From assembly GCF_052857255.1 (NCBI RefSeq), contig NC_135500.1:54709272-54773271 (forward strand): 64,000 bases of DNA, read 5' to 3'. A model generated the notes under the pieces. The model was not told where the DNA came from. It saw nothing but the letters and a program-made list of their open reading frames with translations, and ran no database searches. Positions 53,446-62,823 of this stretch are shown here, in pieces. This DNA comes from Amblyomma americanum (Eukaryota > Arthropoda > Arachnida > Ixodida > Ixodidae). The position numbers were made by a program, and so were the translations under genes. Each line of letters starts with the position of its first letter. Position 1 is the first letter of the stretch.

Positions 53446-53618
53446 TGTCAAGGCGTTTACTTGAAGTACAGGTCGGTTGGTCTTGGCTGACCGGCGACAC
53501 GACGTGCACACTCACAGGCGTCGTTCGAAAAAACCCAGCTGCACTTCGTCTGCTTCCTCGTTGTCCCGCTTGAACTCGTCCGCTTCTTCGCTGCGCTGCG
53601 CCTGTCGGTCCCATTACA
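53446..53618 (-). repeat. LTR of Gypsy D (5' in element sense)
   Basis: It is the same length as the other LTR. The two differences seen are GACGTGC versus GACGGGC and CTTCCTCG versus CTTCTTCG. Confidence 0.95.
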
Positions 53619-54290
53619 TACTATATTTCACTCCCGTAGAAAACAAGTAGATGCTAACAATGTAAACATTAGTATTGACAACTGCCTACTAGAATATACA
53701 GCTTGTTTTGAATATCTTGGCGTAATCTTTGATAGGCTGCTGCACTGGCAAAACCATTTATTCGCAGTGTTGGCAAAGGTGGCATCGCTTGAAACACGAG
53801 ACTATTTTGACACAAGTATATTATGTATTTTATATTTCTCTTTTATCCTCAGTCATCTCTCATACTGTCTGGAATCATGGGGATGGACTTACAATAGTTA
53901 TCTCCAGCCAATCAGAATATTGCTGAAACGGTCATTAGGAATCATAACACATTCTAAACAAGATCACCCCAGCAGCCCATTATTCAACGACTTACAGATA
54001 TTACCCTTCGATTCATTAGGCCTCCTAAAAACAGCAACTGTGGTAAACAGTATCGTTAGAAACAACCACCCCTTCCATATGTCCCTCTTCCATACGTCAT
54101 CGCGTACTACCCGAAATGTAACAATAGGCAACTTTAATCTACCGCCCACGCACAACCTTTATGGAGAATGACGGTTCTCTTTCATTGGCGTTCCGACCTG
54201 GAATACTGTTCCACAAGAAATAAAATACGCTCAAAATTTTGCACTTAGAGCTAAAAAATTCTTTCAGCGCATGCATTAAATGTGGTAAAG
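53619..54290 (+). pseudogene. LINE B ORF2, C-terminal part
   Basis: It resumes with FEYLGVIFDRLLHWQNH (about 53708-53760) and continues through LSYCLESWG, RILLKRSLGIITHSKQDHPSS and LLKTATVVNSIVRNN. It ends FALRAKKFFQRMH before a TAA near 54280. A 3' UTR with AATAAAG near 54552 follows. This confirms that the Gypsy insertion split one LINE. Confidence 0.85.
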
Positions 54291-54589
54291 TATATATATC
54301 TGCTGTTGGCACCCCATTTGTTATTGTAATTGAACTTGCGCCATGTTTTTGTATTGTAGCCACTGTTTCTTATTATGCTCTTTTGTGATTTATATTATGT
54401 ATATATCCCACATTCCGCTCTTTCCATTTTTTATTGTGCATGTCACGGTGTGTCTGCATTATAGAATTTCAATTTTTTGCACCCATAACAAGCCTACGGC
54501 TACGGGCCCAAACAGTGCTTGACACACTTTTATTGTGTTTTATTGGATTAATAAAGAATTTAAATTAAATTGAAAAAACAATCTTGACG

Positions 54590-55530
54590 TCATATGAGTA
54601 TGAAGTGTGGGTAAATCTAGTGGCACGATCATTGCCTGTTTCTAATGCATCGATTATGTACTCTTGGCGAGGGGCTCCATATGGCCGAGGCATATTCTAA
54701 TTCTGGTCTAAGTTATTTATATACGAATAATTTCACGTCTGGAGGGGCAAGGCGGAGATGGCGCCTGAGAAAACCGAGTTTTTTTATTTGGTGCTGAAAT
54801 GATGTTGCCTATATGAGTGCGCTAAGATAAATCATAAGACAAGGTGATTCCTAGATAATTATAAGATGATACTATAAGATAATGATGATGAAGATGATAC
54901 TATAAGATGATGAAGTGACGCAGGCTGTGGCGACGAGAGAATAAGAGTTTACATTCATTAGGATTGAGGGTCATTAGACAGTTGTTACACCAATTAAGCA
55001 CGCTGTTAAGATCTGTCTGAAGACCAAGTTGATCATGAGAGTTATTAATACTGCGGTAAATTACACAATCGCCAGCGAACAATCGAATACTGCCGGAAAC
55101 ATGGTCAGGTAAGTCATTATTATATATATAGAACAGTAAGGGACCGAGTACATATCCTTGCGGAACGCCTGATGTAACCAGGAGGCTGTTAGACAGGTTG
55201 CAGTTAGCAAAGACTGATTGAGAACGATTAGTGAGGAACTGGTCAATTCATTTTAGTGTGTAAGGATGTAAGTTCAGCTGTGCAGGTTTTGCTAAGAAAC
55301 GACGGGGAGGAAAATTATCAAAAGCTTTCGCAGAATCTACAAAGATGGGGTCAGTCTGTAGGTTACGATCAAGATTATTGGGTAAGTCGTGAAGGAACAG
55401 CACTAATTTGGTTTCGCAAGACAGGCCCTTACAAAACCCATGTTGTGAAGAATGGAAGAAATAGTTTGAGTGTACGAAATTTATAATTTGAAAGTAGATG
55501 ACACGTTCCATAGCTCTGCAGGATGATATG
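54590..55530 (-). pseudogene. CR1/L2-like LINE RT relic
   Basis: On the minus strand: SSQHGFCKGLSCETKL (about 55455-55410), DPIFVDSAKAFDNF, GVPQGYVLGPLLFYIYNNDLP, LFAGDCVIYRS (the YADD site changed to FAGD, so inactive), LNPNECKLLF, then YNYLGITLSYDLS and ELEYASAIW-like remains down to about 54600. Stops and frameshifts are numerous. It abuts the 3' end of LINE B at 54575. Confidence 0.75.
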
Positions 55531-57395
55531 ACGGATATCTGCTTTTCTGCTTATTTACTGCGATGTACAGAGGACATATTTTATTACAAGGCATACCGAT
55601 CGCAAAAAAACACTTCCCTGCAACATATAATTTGCAAAGATTTGTATTTCTGTCGCAGTTATGTTTTATGGCCAAGCCAAGTGCGCAATGCTGTCTTCCA
55701 GGCATTCCCACGGTGGATTAAGTGCCTTTAAAGAAACTCGCATAGACGATGGCGCCAGCTTTCCTTCTAGGTAGTATTTAAAAGCTCTATGGTGCTGTCA
55801 TTTCAGGACGTTACCGTGGCCGGCGCTGCAAGCCGTTTGGAGGCGTTTCAAAGCGACTACGCGCCCCTCGAGATAATCATGAAATGGCCTCACGGTACGG
55901 GCTACGTGCACGGGGTAGTCACGTGATATCTGACGCTCAACATCAATACGTGGATGCCGGGAGCGTTCACGTTCAGAGCTTGAGCTTCCAAAGGCCTGCG
56001 TCTATCTGCGTAGGAATGTAGTGCTAACAAACCACGCCAAAGGTATAGAATACGTGACTCAGACATGAGGGCCCGGGAGAAGTGCAGCGTCCTCAGCCCA
56101 CGTTCTTCAGCTGTGCGCTTCCTAGCGGTACTGTTCGCACCCTTCGTTATTACGGGACCGCGTATAAGGCTCGTGCAGTAGAAAAGCCGTCGGCGCAGTA
56201 GTAGTCGGCACCGCTTGTCGGAACTAACCGAGGGCTGCGTAAAAAGAAATCGCATCATGGTGTCTTGTGGTTCTAGTGATTGATGATTGATTGGTGTGTG
56301 ATAGGTTATGACGAGATAATAAGATCTGTATTTTTTCATTAATTCAGGAAAAGAAAGAAAAATGGAAGAAAGTGGTTTCAAGGGCATCAAGATGCTCGAA
56401 ATAAAAAGATAATGCCTGATGATGCTAATTTCGAAAGTTCAGTGTGTGTAATTGACCTATTTGAGAGGCCTCCTTATCATTCCGAGCAGTTTGTTCAATG
56501 TCCAAGGCATCGCAACGAACGGGCGATGGCGTTCCGTGGACTCCCTGCAGCGCTGTCATACGCCGTCGCGTTCCATTCTTAAAAGGTGAAGCTTAGGCGT
56601 TATCTGATTATGCTGATTAAACAACATATCGATGCCTTATTCACTGCAACAACCAGCTCTTCCACCGAACTCGGGGCAATTGTTTCAACTATCCGTCGAC
56701 TACACTGGCGTTCTTTAATAGGCTCCGCTTAAGTTGCGGAAGACTTCCATTCGATTCCGTAAAAAAAATACGTTTCGCAATAAGTTGCTTCTTCACCTAC
56801 ACCTGCATGCCACCCAATTCCCAAACAGCCGGTGAGAGACATCCCTCCCTAGGAATAAAGGCTTTATTCGTTCATTGTGATGTGGAGGTGACGACACCCC
56901 AGACTAACACATGAATAGGCTGGGGTATACATAGGAAACAAAAACAAGCTTATTATTGGGCTGAGTTCCGCTCACAAAGAACTTACACTTATAGTGTAGA
57001 TTGCAGAATATTAAAATTGGAGGACACTTAAGCTTCGCCTTTAAGTGTGGAACGTGACAGCGTGTTGCATCGTTGCCAGGGAGTCCATGGAACTGTACCG
57101 CCCCACAGAACTCCATCGCGTTGCCTGTTGAAAACAAGTCCAGCTTTTTCGGGCAAAAAGTTTGAAAATTGAAAAATTGTAAGACGCTGTTATCGAAATC
57201 TTGAAAGTAATGCTCCATTTTTCTGATATGTAGCAAAATTTTCATTAAAATGTTACCAGCGATCACATCGAAAAGTTAACACTGCCATAGAAAACCAATG
57301 GGGAACGCTTTTGACCATAGCAATAACGTGAACAGAAAAAAAAACAAGATGGCGTTGGGTGCTCTGCGGATATATTGATTGTTATAGAAAATTGA
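55531..57395. other. Unassigned sequence
   Basis: No certain feature. Around 56470-56600 and 56830-56880 (AGGAATAAAGGCTTTATTCG) a LINE 3' end on the plus strand is possible but too weak to call. The 162-codon minus frame 55902-56390 has no motif. Confidence 0.35.
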
Positions 57396-57604
57396 AAACA
57401 GGTTTTTGAGGAAAGGAATTGGCGCAGTATCTCTCTCGTATCTGGGCGGACACCGGAACCCCGCCGTAAGGAAGGGGATAAAAGAGGGAGACGTGGGGCT
57501 CTTTAACGTGCACTGACATCGCACAGCACACGGGCGCCTTTGCGTTTCGGCTCCATCGAAATGTGACCTCCGCGGTCGAGTTCGAACCAGGGTACTCAAA
57601 TCTT
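57396..57604 (-). repeat. tRNA-derived SINE, type 2, with internal deletion
   Basis: It starts GGTTTTTGAGGAAAGGAATTGG and carries GCTCTTTAACGTGCACTGAC. It lacks the purine-rich and GGAGGGCTCCGGAATAAT blocks found in the copy at 14851. A B box in reverse (GTTCGAACC near 57580) marks the tRNA side at the right. Confidence 0.75.
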
Positions 57605-58180
57605 TATGAATAAATTGCGTTCATAAACGGCTTCCCGGTCTAAAATGCTTCTGTCCAGAATTCCTGGGTATGAATCGCTCGGAGTCTTTCGGAGTCGAGA
57701 TCAGGAACGGGCTGCAGTGAGGCGGCTCCCTGAATTGGCCGTTGTGCGTCTCCGTTGTGATTGTGATTTCAGAGGAAAAGAAAGACGCTGTAACATTCTC
57801 ACATTTCAGTGAATACCTCAACCACGCCACAATGAAAGCAGGCAGTCTGGTGTGAAAGAAAAAATGCAGAAAGAGAGACAATAATAGAGTCTGCCTCTCC
57901 GTTGGCGCCGCATTCGTTGACCACAACAGCACACGCATGCCTACATCACAGGCGCTCGGGCGGCACATGTTCTGTACCTCAATAGTGGACACCAGCACAG
58001 CAATTGAAGCACACAGGTTCGATCACCGCTGCCTGCCCGTCGGAAGCCCGAACAGGTCGCGAAGGGTTGCACCCATGCGGCGCCTGCAGGGGCGAAATCG
58101 TCGTGTTAATACCGGGCTCCGCTTTCGGACCAGTTGACGTCTTCAAAGGAGAAGTTTGCTGGTCATCAAAATTCAAATCC
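57605..58180. other. Unassigned sequence
   Basis: No motif recognised. The 125-codon minus frame 57621-57998 is unconvincing. Confidence 0.35.
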
Positions 58181-58184
58181 GCAA

Positions 58185-58255
58185 CCGCTGTGCAATGTCA
58201 GTGCGCGTTAAAGAACTCCAGATAGCCGAAATTATCGAAGCTCTCTCAGAACCTG
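58185..58255 (+). repeat. SINE core fragment
   Basis: TGTCAGTGCGCGTTAAAGAAC (58196-58216) and CCGAAATTATCGAAGCTCTC (58227-58246) are the type 1/2 SINE core in the plus orientation, opposite to most copies in the window. Head and tail are missing. Confidence 0.6.
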
Positions 58256-58456
58256 AGTCGTTTTGTAACGCACGCCTTCGTGAACCCAAACTCCAACCAG
58301 AGACGTTCATAAGACCAGCGCAAGCTAATCGCATTTACTTTCATCTCTAAAACATAGATGGCGCTGCGTGGCCACAGGTCATGGAAATGCTTTATAGGGT
58401 AGAAGACGATTGCTCTCGGGTCCCGTTAAAAAATTTGAATACTCATATTGCTCATG

Positions 58457-58697
58457 TACTATCGGGGACAAACGTGGTATACTTCACGCAGCGGGAACCG
58501 AAGCAACGAAAAACTGCATCGTAGCGCCATCTACAGGCGGCATCTGGGATCGAGACAGCCAATGGGAGCCCTTTATTATCTGCAAGCATGCCTCTTGACT
58601 CGTTTCAATGTTTCGTGCTTTAGATGCCGTTGCGATGCAGTTTTCCGCTGCTCCGGCTGCCGGTGCGTGGTGTATACCACTTTTTTCCCCGATAGTA
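58457..58697. mobile_element. MITE with long TIRs and TA target site
   Basis: Arms of about 77 bases (58457-58533 and 58621-58697) are imperfect inverted repeats. The left arm reads CTATCGGGGACAAACGTGG and TATACTTCACGC; the right arm in reverse complement reads CTATCGGGGAAAAAAGTGG and TATACACCACGC. Each outer edge is TA, as expected for a Tc1/mariner-type target duplication. There is no coding capacity. Confidence 0.75.
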
Positions 58698-58737
58698 GGC
58701 ATCTCTACATGAAGACACTAAGTCAAAGACTAGAACG

Positions 58738-58826
58738 CTCAGTGGTCATGGCGCTCGGCTGCTGGCCCGAACGAGGCGAGTTCTGTCCCGGACGCGGCTG
58801 TCGAATTTCGATGAAAGCGAAATTCT
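58738..58826 (+). repeat. SINE type 1 head fragment
   Basis: The plus strand reads AGTGGTCATGGCGCTCGGCT (tRNA-like start, A box), a decayed B-box region, then CGAATTTCGATGAAAGCGAA, the start of the type 1 body. It faces the type 2 copy that follows, forming an inverted pair. Confidence 0.65.
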
Positions 58827-59030
58827 TGGGGATGGAGGGAAGTGCTAAAGGAAGGAATGAGAGAAGAGGGGAAGAAATAGGTGCCGGTGTGTATTGCTCC
58901 GGATTAATATCGACCACCTGGGCATCTTTGACGTGCACTGACATCGCAAAGCACACGGGTGCATTTAGGTTTCGCCTCCATCGAAACGCGACTGCTGCGG
59001 TCGAGTTCGAAACCGGGTAATTTAGTAGGG
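58827..59030 (-). repeat. tRNA-derived SINE, type 2
   Basis: It has purine-rich GAAGGAATGAGAGAAGAGGG, CTCCGGATTAATATCGACCA, the core ATCTTTGACGTGCACTGACA and a B-box-like GTTCGAAACC in reverse near 59007. Confidence 0.75.
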
Positions 59031-59034
59031 CAGA

Positions 59035-60840
59035 TTTCGAATCTGTAGTAATGTAACGGGCTTCCGTGCGGACAATCGCAATGAGTATGGCTGCCTCATG
59101 AGCCACTTCTGAAGAGGAAACTGAGGGGAGATAGAGAGCAGCAAGGGGTTGAAGGGTATGACCGACCACAGCAGCCGCCGCTTCCTCGCCCGAGCATGCG
59201 GCGTCCACCTACGCGGCGTACTCCTCGGAGCCGTAATATTTGTGGAGAGCCTTCGCACTGGCTCGGCGGCGTGGCCCGTGGTGTTGCGGATGGTTGTTTC
59301 CCGGAAAGTGTTTGACGATGAGGTTGGAGTTTGCAGGCTGTGGGATAGGCAGGAATGAGTGGTCCTTAGTCAGGATGTGAATGGCGCGAGTGTTGAGGAT
59401 GTGGCGTCCGGCGGTAGTCTGTGTTAATCGTATATAGTGAGTCTATCTATGGGCTTCCGGAAGCTCCCTAACAGTATTGTGAAGACCCAGCTGGAGTAGT
59501 TTGTTCTGTAGAAGTATACAGGGGTAGGCGGAGGGGTGTCTTGAACGCGGTGCGAAGCATAGCGTCCAAGGTGGAGACCTCCTCACCTCTAAGTCTTAGG
59601 TACGGCAGCGTGTGTAGGAATCGGCTGAGGATAAAGGCGTGAATGAGACGACGTAGGTCGTGCTCCTTCATGCTCTTATGGTGGCCCGGAACACTGGGGA
59701 TTAGGTGCAAGATCGCAATTGTCAGCAGCCTAAGTTCCTTTATGGTAAGTCTGTTTATACCGTTGTTTTGGATACGAAGGCCCAGAACCTATAGACTTTC
59801 CACTTTCGGCATGGGGCGATCGTCCAGAGAAAGTTACGGGCATGGTGGGACAATTACGGTGCTGGGACGTAGGATGGGGAGCTCGGACTTCAGTGGAGAG
59901 CACGAGAGTACGATGCTTCGGGCGTGTTCTTGTGTGAATGTGGCGGCGGTTCGTAGTGTGTCCCCTGTGCCACCATCACTGCCGTGGGCGGCCGACAGCA
60001 TGATCTCATTGGCACAGAGGGCGTGCCGGAGGTGTGGTATTGTGAGTTTACAGGCGAGGGAGATCATGGTCGCGTTGAATAGGAACGGGTTCTGACTCAT
60101 CTGAGGGAGTAAGGAGGTGATGTATGTAAGGCAAAGCAGACCTCAGTCGTGCGGTTGGTAAGGAAAGCTACAATATAGGTATAGGTACGTACACATATTG
60201 AAGCGAGGAGAGGACCGTTATGATTGCCTGATGGCAGCGGGATAAAAGTGTTTGGGTAAATCCAAAGCCAGCACGGCTTTTGTGTGACCTGAATTGACAA
60301 TGCCAAAGAGGTCGGTTTTGAGCTGCGGCATGGCATCCTGCGCGATAAATGTGGACAGAAGCCCACCTTGCTGCGGGGGTAGATGTCTTTGTCGATCATG
60401 TGTTAAGTGAGCCTGGCCAACAAGACGTGTTTGAAAAGTTTCTCGAGACATGACGAGAGAGTTCGGGTGGAGGTTTGGTAGTATGAGTGGTTTGTCTGGT
60501 TTGGAGATAAATATAACATTGGCGTGACGCCAAGATTGGGGGAGGGTGCCCTCCGCCCAGCATTTGTTGAAACAGTCAGTCTATAAACTGGGTGATCGAC
60601 TGATCACCCACGTTGCGGAGCATAGAGTGTGAGACTGTCAACATCAGTAGCGGGGAAGGTACGGAGAGTCAGGAGGGCCGCTCTTACTACCGCTGCCTAA
60701 TCTCGGCATAGAGAGTTGTGTGTGGTTGGCTTATGTAGAGAGGAAGAGGGTCGGATATGACAGACGATAAATGTGTTTGCTTGAGGTTGTCCAGGAGGGG
60801 GTCTGGGGATATGTGGGAACTCTACTAGGACGTGGAGCTG
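59035..60840 (-). pseudogene. I-group LINE, RT and RNase H part, broken
   Basis: On the minus strand the RT starts near 60690 (RAALLTLRTFPATDVDSL) and runs through LFGIVNSGHTKAVLALDLPK (about 60310-60250), VAFLTNRTTEV and LFNATMISLACKL. At the catalytic site HALCANEI stands where YADDI is usual, so RT is inactive. ILSRFLHTLPYLRLRGEEV and TLDAMLRTAFKT follow. RNase H follows with VDAACSGEEAAAAVVG (about 59208-59160), SEVAHEAAILIAI and YITTDSKSALLNY, ending at the SINE near 59030. Many frameshifts. The element stops at its 5' side near 60840, next to ORF1 of a like LINE in the opposite direction. Confidence 0.8.
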
Positions 60841-61343
60841 TACGCACGTGCCTCGCATTGGCTTCGTGCTTCTGGACACAATTTCACCGGAATTCCTCGT
60901 TCTGTCTTCAAGAAACTAAACCAATGCATCCGTGAAGGTCAAAGGATCCGTTCGACACCTTCGGAGCAAGATTCCGTCTACTTCTGACAATTTTGAACAA
61001 TTTTCTGCTGCACCCCACCGCCGACGAGCAAGCAAACCTCCAAGCAGCAAAAATGCCATATCAATGCGAAGCCGTCTCCATCATCCCTGCCGAGCTGGCA
61101 GCCGACTCACACTGGGCACCTGGCATGAAGGCACGCCGTGAAGCCGTGGCACACAAGCCCACCGTCTAGCCACCGCCTGCCCCGAACGCATCCACATCTC
61201 CTCTACCACCCAACACCACCTCCTGTACTCCCACTCTAAGTCGTCACGCTCCCTTCCCTCACCTCCCAGTGGAGGAGTTTAAAATCGTCTTAAGACCGGG
61301 AGGGGGCTTGACCTCCGCAATACCACCAACGGGGGGCCCTGCT

Positions 61344-61530
61344 ATGGAGTACATATTGCAACCGCGCAAAACGACGAGGGTCTAAGAGAAGAAAGCACAG
61401 TACAAAACGTACAGTACAAAGTTCCGCTTTTTGTTTTGTCCTTTTTCTCTTTGTCTCTCGTCGTTTTGCGCAGTTGCAATATGCACTTCATTGTTAACTA
61501 CCAACTAGCCCGCCTTTGCCTGTTACAGGA
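61344..61530. mobile_element. Foldback element in LINE ORF1
   Basis: ATATTGCAACCGCGCAAAAC at 61353-61372 is matched in reverse near 61465-61484 (GTTTTGCGCAGTTGCAATAT). The 8-base direct repeat GCCCTGCT flanks the piece (61336-61343 and 61531-61538). The ORF1 reading continues after it. About 187 bp, non-coding. Confidence 0.6.
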
Positions 61531-61771
61531 GCCCTGCTACAAAGCCACTGCACCCTTGCCAACATCGCCCCGAGTTCCTACTGTGTGCAGATAAATCTGT
61601 ACACAAACTCCCTCACTGTGAGAACCCCATCTCAGCCGCCCGCTCGTCTCTTCTTCCGGGTCGCAGAACTTCTGGGTCCCATTTCTTACCCTCTGCGCGC
61701 CTGCACAGCTGCACCCGACAGCGCCCTCGGCAACATTATATACAACGCCGTGGACTCAAACTCGGGAAGAA

Positions 61772-61776
<5 letters not shown>

Positions 61777-61805
<29 letters not shown>

Positions 61806-62057
61806 GTTTATTTAACATCATGACGATGTTGGGTGCGCCGACAAAAAGCCATTGGGAAGGCTTGACGAGGCCGACGCACCCCACAAGGGCATTGCAGTGG
61901 TACACAACATGTTAGCACTTCGAGGGATAAAAAAAGGAAATGAACAAAAGTAACATATTTGGCATTAGCTGTACATCAATTCGGACTTCTTATTTAGTTG
62001 ATGTGGGAGAGTGTAGCTCAACATTTGATAACCAATTATCCAAGAACTCTAATCCAT
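61777..62057 (-). repeat. LINE 3' end with (ATTG)n tail, nested
   Basis: The plus strand starts with ATCAATCAATCAATCAATCA, the reverse of an (ATTG)n tail, then a 3' UTR-like piece read on the minus strand. Flanking sequences GAAATTCA (61769-61776) and GAATTTCA (62058-62065) agree at 7 of 8 positions, a likely target duplication. About 280 bp, 5'-truncated. Confidence 0.6.
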
Positions 62058-62823
62058 GAATTTCAACACCCCGTACGCCATCGCTGACGTGCCCCAGACA
62101 GGGCGTCACAAATCTATCCTCATCACCTTTGTCGGCACCACCGCGATACCCAGAAACATCATCTTCAACTGGGGGATTTACCGATGCCACCTGTTTCGCC
62201 CGAAAGCCGAGGCCGGGACGAACTGCTTGGCCGCCGCGCGGACGTCTGTACGAAACCGAAGTCTGCCCTCTGCCACCGCTGCGGTCACGCCCACAAGGCA
62301 GTCCAGCCATTGACCTGTGCCCCCGCTGCGTCGTTTGCAAGAGGACCCGCGTCACGGGTTCGTGCCTGCGCAGTCTCAGGTTCGATCGGAACGGCCTGTC
62401 GTCAGCGCCAGCTACCTCCAAGCCCCAACCTCCCCCACTACAGCCTTCCACCAAGCCCATGCTCAAGACCTCCCGGTTTTCTTTCCCGCCACCGTAGCCG
62501 CTGTACCTCCCGTGTTGCCCGGTCTGCCAGCCGCCACCGCTCCGTCTCCTTCCCGCTTCTGCCCAAGTCCGAGGCGTCCACCGCCCCCGCCACTACCACC
62601 AACTCAACCGTCATAACATCAACGGTAAGCCGTAAATCGGAGCTTCCCACGGCCCTCGAGGCCGCTATCGCTGCCCAGCACCTCCAAATTTAGGAGATAC
62701 CGCGTCAGCTGTGGGCCGCGCTATTGCGTCTGTCTCCTCTGCTCCTTCTTCTCCTTCTACAACAGCTCCCGCACCTCTACCACCTCCGCCTCCGGCGCCG
62801 CCAGCTGATGAGCTGAAGAGCCG

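Larger units (their letters stand above)
50185..53618 (-). mobile_element. Gypsy D: young, internally deleted Gypsy
   Basis: LTRs of 173 bp (50185-50357 and 53446-53618) differ at 2 positions by direct comparison (98.8% identity). The target duplication TACT is perfect. On the minus strand the interior keeps gag, protease and RT, then jumps from the end of RT to the last part of integrase. RNase H and most of integrase are missing. It inserted into LINE B. The primer site begins TGGTGGAGGTGC, tRNA-Ala-like. Confidence 0.92.
47590..54575 (+). mobile_element. LINE B (two ORFs), split by Gypsy D
   Basis: ORF1, endonuclease and RT occur in order from about 47600 to 50184, are interrupted by Gypsy D (50185-53618) and resume to a 3' UTR ending TTAATAAAGAATTTAAATTAAA near 54567. 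TACT at 50181-50184 and 53619-53622 is the target duplication of Gypsy D. The LINE has many stops and frameshifts. It lacks RNase H. The two-ORF plan and RT motifs suit a CR1/L2 or Jockey-group LINE. Confidence 0.85.
60880..62815 (+). pseudogene. I-group LINE ORF1 (gag-like), interrupted
   Basis: Pieces in order on the plus strand: PVEEFKIVLRPGGGLDLRNT (about 61265-61325), then past a foldback insertion INLYTNSLTVRTPSQPPARL (about 61583-61645) and APDSALGNIIYNAVDSN. After a LINE 3'-end insertion come KSILITFVGTTAIPR and YRCHLFRPKAEAGTNC, and in a shifted frame Cys-rich knuckles (CHRCGHAHK near 62272, CVVCKRTR near 62328). The last part is Pro/Ser-rich. This is the nucleic-acid-binding ORF1 of RNase H-bearing I-group LINEs. 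Frameshifts are frequent. Confidence 0.75.
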
